A stretch of DNA of 64,000 nucleotides from Fratercula arctica (GCA_947846985.1 CANTUZ010000005.1:5842501-5906500); one strand, 5' to 3'; positions 27,001 through 41,039 are shown, counted from the first letter of the stretch. Notes: generated from the letters alone by a model not told the origin. Program-made: numbers and translations.

Positions 27001-30000
27001 ATATGCTGGTAAGAAGAATTTTTAGAAAAGCAGGAGTGCATCAAATTTACATGATTACATCACCAGCATTGTTTGCTAATTGCCATAACCCATAAGTCAG
27101 TAGTCAAAAGTTGTATTGCTGCTGTCAAAATGGCTTTCACTTTCCAAAGAAAGGGTTGGTGAATATTCCTGTTACACCAAGAAACAATAGGCAGTGGAGG
27201 AACATAATGTACTCAGAGACTGTTGAAATCAGCTTGTCAGAAGTTAAACTAAAAGTTGAAAACTTTTTAAAAGGACTTAAAATATGTCCTTAAAAAAAAG
27301 CCTCAAAAAGTCTGAGGTATTTCAATTTCAGATGAAGTCTCTGCTGGATGGGCGGCAGCTATACATATTCTAGACTGACAACTGCACTAAGATACCTTTC
27401 TATCATGGTTCCAAAAATTCCCTAGCCTTGTGTATTTATTTTCCACACCCTAGTGCCCCAACAAATGCAGAGTTGTGGCAACCTGGTTGATCGTCCCTAC
27501 AATTCCACCCTGTGACCACTGAGAGCTTGAAAAATTACCATGTGAAGGAAGGAAAGGGTTTTTATTCAGTGTGTGAGCATTTGGGGGCACATCAGATCTG
27601 AATTGTCTAATCGCAGAGTTCATCCGAGGCCTAATATGAATTGATCATTAACCCCACATCTGTGCTCCATACTGGGCTTTGGCAAAAAAGTGTGCCAGGC
27701 AAATATTCAGATTATAGAAACCAAAGGAAGCCTGGAATCCGTTTCTCCAAGCACACTGAGGTTTCTCAGCAGGCCTTTGGCCCACTGTTTTTCTACCCAT
27801 CTATACTTTTCTGTGTACAGCTACTGCAATTATACTTAACCCTCTCTGTGTAACATATGCTAATGTAATTTTCTGTACTGTGTTTGAGTCATCCATAATT
27901 CACTCCTGCCTTTCTAACACAAAGCTTTATGCCTGTGGGGCTGGAACACACAGCTGGTTTTCCAATATGCCAGATGAATGCCCAAACCGGTGGATTACAG
28001 TCAGCTTCCTTAACCTTGACTCTGTAATCAACAAGTCTATAGAACAAAATAGTTTTAATAGCAAGAGATTCTGTGGGGTAGGAGATATTCATAAGCAATA
28101 GCTCTAACTCACCATTTCTGGTGATCTGGCATTTCTCCATTGCCGGGTTAATATCCTTGTCAATTTCAACCTACGCAATTTCCTTGTGCTAATTTTCTCT
28201 TGCTTTGGCCAGAATGAGAGAAATCCTTTTTCTAGAACAAAGAGAGTCTCAAGAATAGCAAACTTCTTACTAAAAGCATCAGCTTCAAATGATGAACATT
28301 AGCTCTTGAAAATCAACGTTGGACTCTCAGTTTGAATGATATGTCTGTTGTTCCTGGTCTGAGACCAAAAAGGTCGGTGACTATGAATCTCTAATTGGTG
28401 GCTAAAATAGACAGAAAAATTATTGCCGAGTGTTCCCTAAATGAGACTTTCACACACCTTCCTAACTAGTCCGCTTACAGGAGGAGCCATTCAAGGGAGC
28501 TCTGTGAGGTACTGCAGTGCAATTCCATTCCTTACACACTGCTGTACACCATGAAAACCAGAGACAAGGCACGAATACTCCTCGAAAAGCATTTAACAAT
28601 GAAGAAACGGAAGAACACATTTCTTCATATTAAACCAAATCAAAATACCGTGTTCAAGAACCCAGCCACAGATGACTAAACCTAGCAAACTGGATAATCA
28701 TATTATGGTGAGCTACAGGCATGGGTATCATACAGCAAGAAGTATCCTGCAACCAAGGAGCAGCACATAAGATCAGCCTCACTGAAAGAATGATTGATTG
28801 CAAGTAAAGAAGAAAGAAATGACATAGGATAGCTTTTTCTGGGGACAGTATTCTTCTTTGTGCTCTTTAAACCCAAGACAAAGCCTCTGGGAACGTAAGA
28901 TGCTAATTTAAAATAAATGAAATTTGTAGCTTGTCATATCAAACCTTATATAAAAGCATTTCCATTCACTGTGTAATGCCTGCAATGTCTAAAGATCTTC
29001 TCAATTATATTTGTTTTCTGGTTGATTCTCCTCATCTAAGAAAGAGATACATTGCTATCTAAAAAATGAATGCTTCTGACAAGCTTTTTCTCTTTTTCAA
29101 TGGCATTATAATAGTAACAAAAAATCTCAAGCCATTAACTTCAGTGCAAATTTTGTCTGAAAATGGATAAACTAAACATTTCGGGATTAGGTCCATAGAA
29201 TTACACCATCATTAGATTCAAATAGATAAATATTTATTCACTGTGAATGATATTGTAACACTTCCAAAGGGACTGTGCTGGGAACAAAGGACGACAGTAT
29301 CAGCAACAGCCCACAGTAGTCTGATGCTGAAACATTTTATATATTCAAATGTTAAATGTCAAACACTTGCAGACAAAGAGACAGGGATGCATTCAAAAGT
29401 GACAGAAAATACTTGCTGCTCCCCAAGGGTAGCTGCTGGACACCAGGAGGCTACTGTGACAGCACCTATCCCCTGAACCAGCCGTCTCTGCTTCAGACAG
29501 CAGGAAATCTGGTTTTGCTAGGAAGCGAAAGGGAGAATACGTGGCTGTGCAGGAAAAGCAGAAGGGCAGCCATGGAAGCAGCAAAAATCCTGTACTGTTG
29601 CCATGCCTTCATTTCCTTCTTAAGAGAAAAGCACTGGAACTCCGAGAAGAGGAAAAGATATTCTGAGCTGGCTGTGAAGAGAATGATAAATGAACCTGAG
29701 GGTAAGACGGAAGGCTGATAAGGGAAGGAATGGAAGAAAGGGGATATCAGAATCAAGTGGAAAGAGAAGGGATCTGGAGGTGGGTATGAAGAGCCAGGTA
29801 GCACCAGCAGCATGAGAAGACAGAACAGAGGTGGAGAACACAGAGTTTAGTTACATGCCAGAAGAATCGTTGGTAAAAAAGAGTTTGGGAATCACTGACA
29901 TAAAACACTGTACACAATACAGCAGTAAACCTACACGAATTATTATTCAGATTACACATAATTTTAACTCTGTGTAGAAGTGTGAGAATGTAACAGGAAA

Positions 30001-31187
30001 AGAACAAAATAAGAGCTGTGAAGTGTGAAAGACAGTAGAGAGGGAAGAATTTGTTTTTCTCGGGTTATGTTTTTACATAAGGAGAAGAAAACATTTTCAC
30101 TCTGAAATATTAAGAAAAACAATTTAAAACAATAGAAAGTCTCCATTAAAAAGAGTACCTTCTGGATTAATACCTTGTTCTGTGTTTTGTCTTACCTGTT
30201 GCTTTTCCTTCTCTCAATTACACTTTCAACAACTAAATCTGTATTTTAGATGTATATGCCCAATGATCTCTAGCTATTGAGTATACCTGTCATGTATAAG
30301 AACAACCACCCTGCCAATTCTGGTATCTAAGTCTCAGCCAGGGTCTGTACTGGGAGATATCTATATGTGCCTCTGGCCATCAGAAAAAGGCCTTACTTCT
30401 AGTCATGGCCACAACACAGCAGGTGGTCTGCAAGTGAAGCTCCTAAAGGACAAGGCTGACTAAACCACATCAAAGAGGTGCCTTTTGAATTCACAAAAGT
30501 GAAAAATTAGAATTATCAGGAGAAAAGACTAGGTTTTTATACCTGGGAGCCATTAAATTGTACCTGAGGTAGTTCAGGTCTTAAGATAACCTAGATAGGT
30601 TCAAGGTGGGAGAGATCAAGGTACAAACTTAGGTAGGAGAGAAAAACTAAGCTAAGGTCAGGTTACTCTGGCAGGAGTTAAATACAATGCTATTATGGAC
30701 CATAAAACTAAGCCAATTGTGAATCCTGTACCTCCTCATGATTCCTGCTGGTTACTTTGCATTTTGAAACAAGCAAAATGGGGCTTCAGCCAAGCTGTTT
30801 GCTTGAATTTGGCTCCGATATGTCTACACCCTGCTGAACCAACTGATTTCACTGGCAAATTGATAGTAGCTTGGAACTTATCACTGGAAATTATTTGTTG
30901 CATAAAGCCAAGATCATTTGGCGAAGTTCACAACAGGTTTAATAAAAATAAGAAAAGTCTCTAACACATTTTTCATACAACTCACCCAGGACCCTATTTC
31001 CTGACAAACCCCTTACCTGATAGCTAAGCAGCTTCTGAGATTTACAGTGCAGAAACAGGGAGCAATGTTCCTGTTGTTAACAATTTTATCATTGAAACTT
31101 GAGTTGATAGATATGAGTTGACAGATATCACTGGACTGTTTCGATCAAAAGTCATGATAAGTAGTGACAAGGGGAACTGTTCTGGAT
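24065..31187. other. AT-rich DNA, no gene seen
   Basis: A mildly GC-raised stretch at 24420-24850 has open frames on both strands with no recognisable domain. The rest is AT-rich with no RNA gene or exon supported. Confidence 0.55.
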
Positions 31188-31558
31188 TCATAGAATTATA
31201 GAATGGTTTGGGTTGGAAGGGACCTTTAAAGGTCATCTAGTCCAACCCCCCACATTTTTAACTAGATCAGGTTGCTCAGAGCCCCGTCCAACCTGACCTT
31301 GAATGTTTCCAGGGATGGGGCATCTACCACCTCTCTGGGCAACCTGGGCCAATGTTTCACCACCCTCATCATAAAACTTTCTTCCTTATATCTAGTCTAA
31401 ATCTTCCCTCTTTTCATTTAAAACTATTACCTCTTGTCCTATTGCTACAGGCCCCGCTAAAAAGTCTGTACCCATCTTTCCTGCAGGCCCCCTTTAAGAA
31501 GTGAAAGGCCAAATAGGGTCTCCCCGGAGCCTTCTCTTCTTCGGGCTGAACAACCCAG
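31188..31558 (-). mobile_element. 5'-truncated CR1 LINE, minus strand
   Basis: The element starts at the left with TTCATAGAATTATAGAATGG and GGTCATCTAGTCCAACCCCC, then runs through GGCAACCTGGGCCAATGTTTC, all in reverse-complement CR1 3'-end order. It ends near CTTCGGGCTGAACAACCC. Only about 370 bases remain, with no usable reading frame. Confidence 0.92.
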
Positions 31559-34500
31559 AGCAGTTGATGGCAATGCTTATCCCATCACTGCCTGGGCCTG
31601 GTTTTTATATGGATTAAAATCAGTGGTGAAAGGGTCATTGTTAGGAATCCACACAGGGGAAGTTTCAAATCTAGCTTCTCATATAGTATGCAGTCATGGA
31701 GATTGTACTCGATGCACCACATAATCACGGTGGGGAACATAGCTGTGTTTTAGAGTTTCTTGTGATGGAAAAGCAATAGAAAGAATCACATTGTTCCATG
31801 TCCTAGCTCTAAAACCAAAGAATGACACCAACAAGAAAAAATTAGTGAAAGCTTATGGGAGGCATGTGAAATGGGTTCCTCAAAACGTCAAAGAAGGGCT
31901 CATGAAGCAGCATAGGATGCTGATATATTTCAGGAAAGGATTATACAAAAGTTGCTGGTATTTGGAGGAGGAAGCTCTCTTGTATGATTTAGTAAGACGT
32001 ACCACAGTAAAAAAGTACTAATAATCAATTCACCACTGTCTGATAACACTGCTAAAAAGATTAGCGTTAAGAAAGGCTGATTGAAGCAAGTGCTGCAACT
32101 GCTGTTGACCCTGACAACAACGCAATTGTGCTGAATTAGTGAGTATGATCCCCAATCATGAAAAAAAGCATGATCTTGAAAATAAATTCAAAACAGATTT
32201 TCAGATGTCTGGTTAAAAACCACTATAACAGAAGAAGAAGAAGAAGATATTTTAAACATGAGTTCTGGGGCATGCGGATAGAAAAACAATGATGGACTCT
32301 TAGACCATTAGCATTTCTTAAGGGCTGTGATATGGACTAAACCATAAGCAGACAGAAATATTTAAAAATGGTGTGGATGCTCATAAGTGCAAGGTAAAGA
32401 GTAATGCTCTGCCTGTTTCAGCTTTCATTTGAGCATGACAGGAAATGTGTGGGGAGGATATTAATTTTACAAACAGAAATGGAGGGATGAAGCTTAATAA
32501 CTTCATTACTTTGTGAAAGTACAAAGGAAATGAAGGAAAAAGCTGCAGCAGGCCAAGGCAAAGTTGGCTGATACAAATGGTGCCTCATTGGCTAATGATT
32601 GATAAGAGCAGCAATTACTGACAGTTTTAAAAAATGTCATTCTATTTTAATTTTCAATATGTCATACCCAGGAAAATTAAATCACATCAGAAGCCACAGA
32701 CCTATTACTGAAAGGCCAATTTTTATGAAACTTTTCCTCAGTAACTTTAACAGAGAGATTAACTAACGTCTACTCCATTAACTTGAGTCAGACAAGTTTT
32801 AGGAGAACATCAGGCAAAAATGGACTAAGAACTGTTGTACTTACAGATACTGGACAAGGCTTTGCTTCTATTTCCAAAGGCTACTTGAAAATCAAAGAGT
32901 ACATGACCTTGATATTCATAGTAGTAATATCATTCAAGACTTCTATCAAAACATACAGGTGTGCTTTGAACTGAAAAATGAATTAGCATCACTTAATTAA
33001 TGTAGGGATGGATCAGGAAAGCGGGTGTTACCCCTCCTATGTAAAGTCACATTCACTCCTTCAATGCATCCGTTAGAACTGATGGGGCAGGGTATGAGCC
33101 ACTTCAGAGTGAGACCCCTACACTTGCAAATCCCAACGCTGCAGCTCCTTCAGTAACCCACGGAAGGGCACAAAGGACAATATGATCCCTGAGTCCTTGT
33201 GCAATTGACTGGTTTTAAAAGCCAGGCCAAAAAGTGCTGGGGGTTTTATACTGGCTCATTTCTTGATTCACGCACAATTTCAAATTGTGAAGCATGGACT
33301 ATGCTTCTGAGAAGCTGAGTATGATTGTGCTGGAAAACTGTGAGAAAACTGAGGACCAAGTTTGGTCCAAGAAAATGAAAGGTTATTCTACACTTAAAGG
33401 TCTAGCTTGAAAAAAAACCAACAGGAGTTCTTGAAAAATAGACCTACTGATATATTTGCAGTACCAGAGTTTATGTACCAGATCACACAAATATCACTTT
33501 CTCTCCTTTACAGTACATATCAACAAATGTCTGTGTGTTCATCTTTTATGTTTGATGATAAGGATAAGCCCAGTAATTTCAAGCATTTGACAGGGATGCC
33601 AATACCAGCTATCTTAGCAGACTGACTTCCATGAAGATTTAACCTAAAGGGAACCATCCAAAACTATATATTGTATGCCCATTAATCGGAGACATAATGA
33701 ATTCAACAATCAGGAGAAATCTTCACAATTAATACAGCAAGACTTGAGGATTTCAGAAATGATCTGATTAGTAATTACTGGATAAGTAAGTACCATGGTA
33801 TCTTCTTGCCTCTTCACATTTGAACTGAAGTGTGAACCAGTAGAACTTTTAAAATGAGGGAAACAAGACATGACAAATGAGACACTTACTCATATATTAT
33901 GCACTTGAATAGAAATCCAAAAGGGCACAGTTAGAAGGCAAAACTAGTTTTTCTTCTGATAAACAATACAATTTACAATTCATAAGAAGAACTATATTAT
34001 AGAGCCAGCCAGATCTCAAGAAATGAGACTTGACTTTTATTAGAGATGGCATAGTTCCTCTTACGAATTCAGCGGTTTGACAGGAAAGGAGAATTAATAT
34101 TCTGAAAGATAGCCACCAAAAAAGCGTTCAAATAGCAGATTTGCTCTGCAGAAATTACAGAATTATGCACTGACTTATTTGTGTTACACTTTGGTTTTCC
34201 TACAGCAAAAAAGAAATTATATTTTTGGCACTTGTAGGCTGCTTTGAAACCAGATGAAAAAAAGCAGCACCTTGCATTTTGAGAGCTTTCATCTATTCGC
34301 CTGAAATTTTAAATATACTTCCCAGCCAATGAACGTTTTAATTTGATATTACATTTTTCTTATTTATTGCTGCTATTTTCCCTGTTTAGGATGTGTGTGT
34401 AAGTTATTAGATCATATTGATTTCATCCTACTATTATACTTCTTAACTTACTTACAAAGCACTGATTTTTAGATACATCATTTCTGCTTAAATTTGTCAC

Positions 34501-34989
34501 TTTTACTTTTTGCCTGATCCTTCCGATTCTGTTTGATGTGGCTGAGCATTTGAATGCCCATGCATTTCACAGCTCCTGCTGCTCCTGGATGCTCATCATG
34601 TTCACAGAGCTCACACAACTCATCTGTATGCCCAGCCTGAACTGCGGCTGGGATGGACAGGCCAGCTGGGGCAGCCCTGACAACTGCACACAAGGGTTCC
34701 CCTGGGTGGGGAGATAAGCGCTACATTATTCAGACAGGATCTGGGATAGGGATCAACTAGGGCTAGAGACTGGGGAAAGGCTGGAAACCATACAGTCACT
34801 GTATCTCACGCAGTCACATGGAAAAGCTGTGAAAACAAGAAGGAAACTGAGGGGCTGCAACAACCAAGAGCTACCAGCCCACTCATGATTTTTGTTAGAA
34901 TTAAAAACAACAAGACTGTATCAAGTAGTACTGGATCAAGCCTGATATCATCCACTATTTAATTTACCTCTTAGGAGAAATGCTCCCTT
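31559..34989. other. AT-rich DNA, no gene seen
   Basis: A 76-codon lysine-rich frame at 31791-32021 has no family resemblance. Only the short GAA array is recognised. Confidence 0.55.
32231..32247. repeat. (GAA)n microsatellite
   Basis: Nearly six GAA units without interruption. Confidence 0.9.
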
Positions 34990-35069
34990 TCAGCATATAT
35001 TACAACTACCTGAAAGGAGGTTGCAGTGAGGTGCGGGCTAGTGTCTTCTCCCAAGTAACAAGTGAGAAG
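34990..35069 (+). mobile_element. Outer CR1, left part (split by a later insertion)
   Basis: TACAACTACCTGAAAGGAGG followed by CTTCTCCCAAGTAACAAGTG is CR1 sequence from just upstream of the 3' UTR. It stops abruptly at GTGAGAAG (35069) and resumes at 36169 as ACAAGAAAAAATGGCCTCAA, so the two parts form one CR1 interrupted by a second. The left border is approximate. Confidence 0.8.
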
Positions 35070-36168
35070 ATAATGGCAGGGGTTGGAAAGAACTGCCCAG
35101 TGTAAGTGAAGATCAGGTTCGTGACCATCTGATGAACCTGAAAGTGTATAAGTCCATGGGACCCGATGGGATACACCCACAGGTACTGAAGGAACTGGTG
35201 GATGAGGCTGCTAAACCGCTCTCTATTATATTCCAAAAGTCATGGCAGTCTGGTGAGGTCCCCACCGACTGGAAAAGGGGAAACATAATCCCCATTTTCA
35301 AAAAGGGAAAGAAGGATGAACCAGGGCACTATAGGCCAGTCAGTCTCACCTCCATGCCTGGTAAGATTATGGAGCAGATCCTCCCGGAGGCACTGCTGAG
35401 GTAGAAGAATAATGAAGAGGTGATTGGGTACAATCAACATGGCTTCACCAAGGGCAAATCATGCCTGACAAACCTGGTGGCCTTCTATGAGAAGGTCACA
35501 ACATCAATAGACAAGGGGAGAGCAACTGACGTCAGTGCGCACTTGCAGCCCAGAAAGCCAATCGTATCCTGGGCTGCATCAGGAGAAGCGTGGCCAGCAG
35601 GTCGAGGGAGGTGATTCTCCCCCTCTACTCCACTCTCGTGAGACCCCACCTGGAGTACCGCGTCCAATTCTGGAGCCCCTACTACAAGAGAGATATGGAC
35701 ATGCTGGAATGTGTCCAGAGAAGGGCTATGAGGATGATCAGAGGGCTGGAGCACCTCTCCTATGAGGACAGACTGAGAGAGTTGGGGTTGTTCAGCCTGG
35801 AGAAAAGAAGGCTCTGAGGAGACCTTATAGTGGCCTACCAGTACCTTAAGGGGGCCTACAAGAAAGCTGGTGAGGGACTTTTTAGGATGTCGGGTAATGG
35901 TAGGACTAGAGGGAATGGATTAAAACTAGAGATGGGTCGATTCAGACTGGACGTTAGGAAGAAGTTCTTCACCATGAGGGTGGTGAGACACTGGAACAGG
36001 TTGCCCAGAGAGGTGGTGGAAGCCCCATCCCTGGAAGTTTTTAAGGCCAGGCTGGACGGGGCTCTGAGCAACCTGATCTAGTGGGAGATGTCCCAGCCCA
36101 TGGCAGGGGGGTTGGAACTAGATGATCTTTAAGGTCCCTTCCAACCCTAACAATTCTATGATTCTATA
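35070..36168 (+). mobile_element. Inner CR1 with internally deleted reverse transcriptase region
   Basis: The N-terminal reverse-transcriptase part reads [13 protein letters not shown] and later [10 protein letters not shown] (within 35132-35404), then [13 protein letters not shown] (from 35420). After about 35535 the sequence jumps to the C-terminal region ([14 protein letters not shown], 35590 on), and the catalytic-core part is missing. A conserved C-terminal stretch follows (35830-36081: RLPREVVEAPSLEVFKARLD). The 3' end is the ATTCTATGATTCTAT tail. It carries a stop at about 35402 and a further break near 35815. It is dead but longer than the other copies. Confidence 0.93.
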
Positions 36169-36428
36169 ACAAGAAAAAATGGCCTCAAGTTGTGCCAGGG
36201 GAGGTTTAGGATGGATATTAGGAAAAATTTCTTCACAGAAAGGGTTATTAAACATTGGAACAAGCTGCCCAGGGAAGTGGTTGAATCACATCCCCAGAGG
36301 TATTTAAAAGATGGGTAGGTGCGGTGCTTGACGACATGGTTTAGTGGCGGTTTTGGCAGTCTTAGGTTAATGGTTGGATTTGATGACCTTAAAGGTCTCT
36401 TCCAACCTAGATGATTCTATGTTTCTAT
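36169..36428 (+). mobile_element. Outer CR1, right part
   Basis: AATGGCCTCAAGTTGTGCCA through GGATTTGATGACCTTAAAGG and GATTCTATGTTTCTAT is the 3' end of a CR1 of a different subfamily from the inner copy. It continues the fragment at 34990-35069. Confidence 0.88.
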
Positions 36429-37318
36429 ATATTAGTGTTACTACATCCATTGCGGCCAGCACAGGCCAGCACAGACATTCACATCTCCAGACAGCAGCAC
36501 CTTGAAGCACGCAGCTCAGCTGTGAGATGGTATCAGCCAGCGCACATCCCCAAGAATCTGGGAAAACCTGTGCGTGCTTTGGGAGGGTTGGTTATTGCAG
36601 AAACGCCTTAGTCACCTTCCTTTCTGCCTATGACCACCACACTGCCTTCCCTAAGGCAGGCAGCCCTGCACACCCTCTCTTGCTTGCTCCTATAAATGCT
36701 ATTTTTTAACTTTTTCTCCTTCTCTCCAATCTTTTCTGCCTCCATGGAAAACTGCATATCGTTTTCTTTCCCGGCTCATCTACCTTCACTCATTTCTGCT
36801 TGGAAATGCTACACCTAGACCACTCTGTACGATATGAGGCCTTTCCATCTTTTCCTCTGGAGAAGGAGAATGGAACTGCTGGAAAAGAAGAGCAAACTAG
36901 GAAGCTGCACGAGCTTGTAAAAGATGGAAACCTTCAGCCAAGGCACTGGACCTGCAGAGCCTACCCAAGGAGAAGGGCTGAAAAGAGGTGACCTAGCTTG
37001 ATCATCTGATGTCAGAGAAGCCACGATGGAAAGATGCTTCCTTTGTTTAAGCTGGTTTTAGGGGTGCTGTGTATGTGCAATGCAGTGAATGGAAGCTTTG
37101 AAATCTAGGTGTAGGTCTACGACATATGCAGAATTTAGCAATAATATATAACAGCAAATGTGAAACATTTTCTTAAAGTTCACATTGTAACTACTGTTAT
37201 TCTTCATGAAGAATTTAATAAACAGCAGAGAAGATGACATTCATTCAATACTGCCCATAGGATTAGACAATCACTTGTACCATTATTTTTACTCTCACCA
37301 GCCTGCCAGCTAAGTAAG

Positions 37319-37365
37319 TTGTGCTTGAATATCTTGCACAAAATAACTTGTGCTTGAATACCTTG
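37319..37365. repeat. Spaced 18-bp direct repeat
   Basis: TTGTGCTTGAATATCTTG and TTGTGCTTGAATACCTTG start 29 bases apart and differ at one position. Confidence 0.75.
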
Positions 37366-38399
37366 AAGGGCTTATATTTTTCTAGAATTTTTGAGAAAGC
37401 TGATAACATCTTGATCTAGTTTTTATACACTTTGTAATAAAATATGTAATCAAGGACAGTTAAAAATGTGCATATATGAGAGATGCACAAGTAATTAAAA
37501 GGTGTATACAAAAATTTGTGGTTATCACAAATTTATTTGTGATGACACACAATATTATCCATGTGTATCTCATATGTAACTGCAATTTTTTGTTCTCTTG
37601 TACTTTTATGGTACCTTTTTCATTTAGTTCTGCTTTACTGTCTAATCTGGTTAATGCACACTGAACTGAACAGAACATGTTAATATTTTTGCGAGAGCTA
37701 CTGAGCTCCCTGCATCATTTCAGTGCGCTGCCTTTCACACATCAGCCTCATTTACTCACTCCAAAATCCCCTGTGTTTAAAGAAATAATATAATTCTATT
37801 TTATTTATCCATTTTTCATTCTGGGATAATCAACAGATATAGGTAAAAAAAAAAACAAAATTAAGCATGAGGTGTCAGTATATCTAGCTTCACCGGAAAC
37901 ATATTACCACCAGAGGGCACTAAACCCTGAGAAACTAAATTGTCTATAAAAGGACAAGGGAGAAAATGGATGATTTCACTAGAAGCACACAGGAATTTAC
38001 TAAGATGACGTAACTCCTTACCTTAACATTGTCAGTTAAGTGCCAGAACTGATGAAGTGGCTTTATTCCAACCCTGCCGCATTCAATAATCTTTTATGTG
38101 AGCGCACCTATCAGTGCACAACCCATCAGAATTAAATACTGATCTTCACTCATGCTGTTTAGGACCAGTTTAGCAAAATCAATGGAACTATATCCACGGA
38201 GACATGATGAGAGTGAAGAATCGTTTCTCAGACATTGTTAGTGATTTTGGACATATTCAAGTATCCTTAAGAATGTCTCTAAGCAGGAAAGAGATTAATT
38301 CTTTCTGCTCCCCAAAACACACTGAAGTGATTTTTTCTTGTCTTTTTTTGTGGTTTCTTTGAATTATTATTATATTATTTTAAGAAGGCTTTGATGGCA

Positions 38400-38730
38400 G
38401 CTGTAAACCGGGCAATCCAGTTGTGGGAGCGTGACTGCAAGATTACAGAACTAAAATGTCTGCTTGTGGCTGAAACGGGATAAAGGCTTCTGCTAAGATT
38501 ACCTTGATCCCTGGCAGCTCTCTCGAAACCGCTGTTGCTCACGCAGAGCCCATGTCCCCAGTGTCCCCGTCTCAGGCGTTCCTCCTCCAGCAACCCGCAG
38601 AGACACGGCCGGGCTTCGCTGGGACCGCACCCACGCAGTTTCCTTGCCCTGGGGAGAGTGCAAACCGGGCAGTCGGTTTTAGTTCTACCGTTGCAAATCT
38701 GTAGTAATTCCGGCCAAGAAAAAGGTAGAT
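38400..38730. other. Local GC/CpG-rich patch
   Basis: This patch is richer in G+C and CpG than its surroundings and supports open frames on both strands (141 codons on minus, 38375-38800). None resembles a known protein and no paired splice sites were found. It may be a remnant CpG island or regulatory element. Confidence 0.25.
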
Positions 38731-41039
38731 TATAGTCTGTAAAGTCATCTGTTTGTTTAGAGATCAGATGTGTTATTCTCACTTGCACCGCTTTCGGCAA
38801 ACAGCTGACTAACTGAAAAGTGATGGAGTAGGAAAAAAATGCAGTGAGTAATGATGAACTTTTGCATACTATGTAAAACTTTATACTTCCTTTGAAAACG
38901 TTTGCATTCTGCTGCCCTGCACCACAGCTCTGTATGGCACTCTCTTTTCATTTCCTGACGGCTTTAGTGCTGTGTGGCAGCACACAGAAAGAATCGGCTG
39001 TCTCGATACACAAATTCAAATGCCCGTCCCATCAGCAGGCGCTGCTGTATTTCTCAGTGCCCGACCCTGGAGTGGTATTCAAGCAGCTGGGTTTAGCTTC
39101 AGGAACTAAGCGGGAGGGGCGGAGTCGGATGTCAAACAGCCCGAGTAAAATGCAGAAAGAGTTTAAGGAGCCCTGATTGAATCTCCAGACAGTTGCGATC
39201 TCCCTTGGGCTTTCTCTTTGGTCAGTGACTGTTATATTCTTTTCCTTATCGCAGGAGAGCACGCACTACCTACCCCTGCTTCGTTGCTTGCTCCCTCCCC
39301 ACATCCACCCCAGCCTGCGGGCTGGTGGGGCAGCCTGACACCAGGAGAGGCTGAGCCCGTCCAGTCACAGCAATTGGAGGCCTGTGACCTCCCACACTCC
39401 AGGCACATGTTGAAACTTTAACTACTATTATTGCCTGGGATACAGAAACTGCACTTTCTTTCTAGTGCATTTAAAAATAAAAGAAAAGCCTGTGGAAGTT
39501 TACGTGATAACTGAACAACAGTTCTGGGTAGCATAATGCTGGATTTGGGCACCTAACTTCCACCTGAGTCCCACTTTACATTTCTAAGTCTGTTTGGTAT
39601 CTGGTCTCTCTGGTCTCTAAAAGGTTCATTTCTTTCCAAATGACACTATTACTTATATTCTAAAGAGCCAATTCAAAGACAGGGAAATAAATTGGTTAGC
39701 TCTCCAACTAGAAAGCCTCAACAGCCTTTAATTAGCTGACCAAAGCACACTCATGAAGATGAGGGAGGCAGCAACATTTGTTTCTGGGATACAGCCCCCA
39801 TGCACTGAAATCTCACAGCAAAGCAACCATCCGTGCGGTCGTTCAGCCATCGGAGGAGAAAAAGAAGGTTGAAGAGGCTGGGAAGGCGATACACGGCTTC
39901 CCTCTTGCTCCCGTATCATTTTCAAATTTGTGTGTTGTTACTGTATCTGTTTCTAACTTGTGCTCACAGTCTGATTTCAAAACTTACTAAAACTCTGAAT
40001 ATATATATAAATCTTTTTTTTAAACAAAAGGAGTGTATGCAATACACATATTTTCAATAGCAGAGAGCTGCTGCACCTTTTGAGACTGTAACATGAATGT
40101 ACGACACGCACAGCAAAGGGAATCCTGAAAGGATATGTTATCCCAACAACTTAATAGGCAGGTCCCCAAGTGGTAAATGCAAAAGCTGTATATATTAGAT
40201 TCCTTCCCAGACGAAAGACAATAGAGAATGAAATTTTTCAAAGCACCTAACTCATAGACACAAAAGCTCCATTTTCCACATGATTTAGGACTCAGGTTCA
40301 TATTTTCAAGGATGCTTTGGTGCCAAAAGACAATCCTCTAACAGGACTTTCAGAAGTTGGGATCTCAGGTTGTAAGTTGTGAGTGGTTTTGAACAGGCCC
40401 TGGGGTACCCACCTGAGACAATGACGGGTGCAGAGATATCTTTGAAAAGTGGCCCTCCAATCCTACCAATTTTCTGTGTTTAAACAATGGGTTTTTTAAA
40501 ATATTAAATCAGTTTCATGCTTTTGAAAAAGACCATCAGTGGAAAGCAAGACTTTATAAGGGCTACAAACTATCTGCTCTCCTTTAGCACACGCAGTTAA
40601 GGATTATGCTTTGGTGCCGAACATCCTAAGTGTGATCACTGCTAGTAATTTCTGGTGATGCTTGTTACCTACACTCACAGCCTTCCAGGTATTTTTACTA
40701 GTATTTTTACTATTTTTTTGTTTGTTAGAAACAGCGTTTGAACTCCAGACCACCAAAAGTAGAAATACTATGGCGTACCTGGTTATCATGGTGATATTTC
40801 AGGAATAAAATGGTCCTGCTGCTGTGTGGTTCCCCTTTTCTTCCTTCGACAGTAGCTGTCGCTTGCAGCAGATCGTGGAACTGAAAACCCAGAAAAAAAA
40901 AAGTTCAGTTAGTGTAACAGTTTGACATGACTCATTGTATCGCCTTATGATCAATCAGTGGTGAAAATGCAAGGTGGGAGGGGAAAAGGTCTGTGCCTTT
41001 TGCAGGTGGCGTGGTCCTGGGTGGTTTGGGACCACAACA

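Larger units (their letters stand above)
36429..41039. other. Spacer with a GC-rich patch, no gene seen
   Basis: Besides the patch at 38400-38730, a GC box (GGGAGGGGCGGAG) lies near 39112-39124. No exon was supported. Confidence 0.5.

Noticed and set aside
29356..29718. 120-codon plus-strand frame
   Set aside because: Overlaps equally long frames on the other strand and resembles no family.
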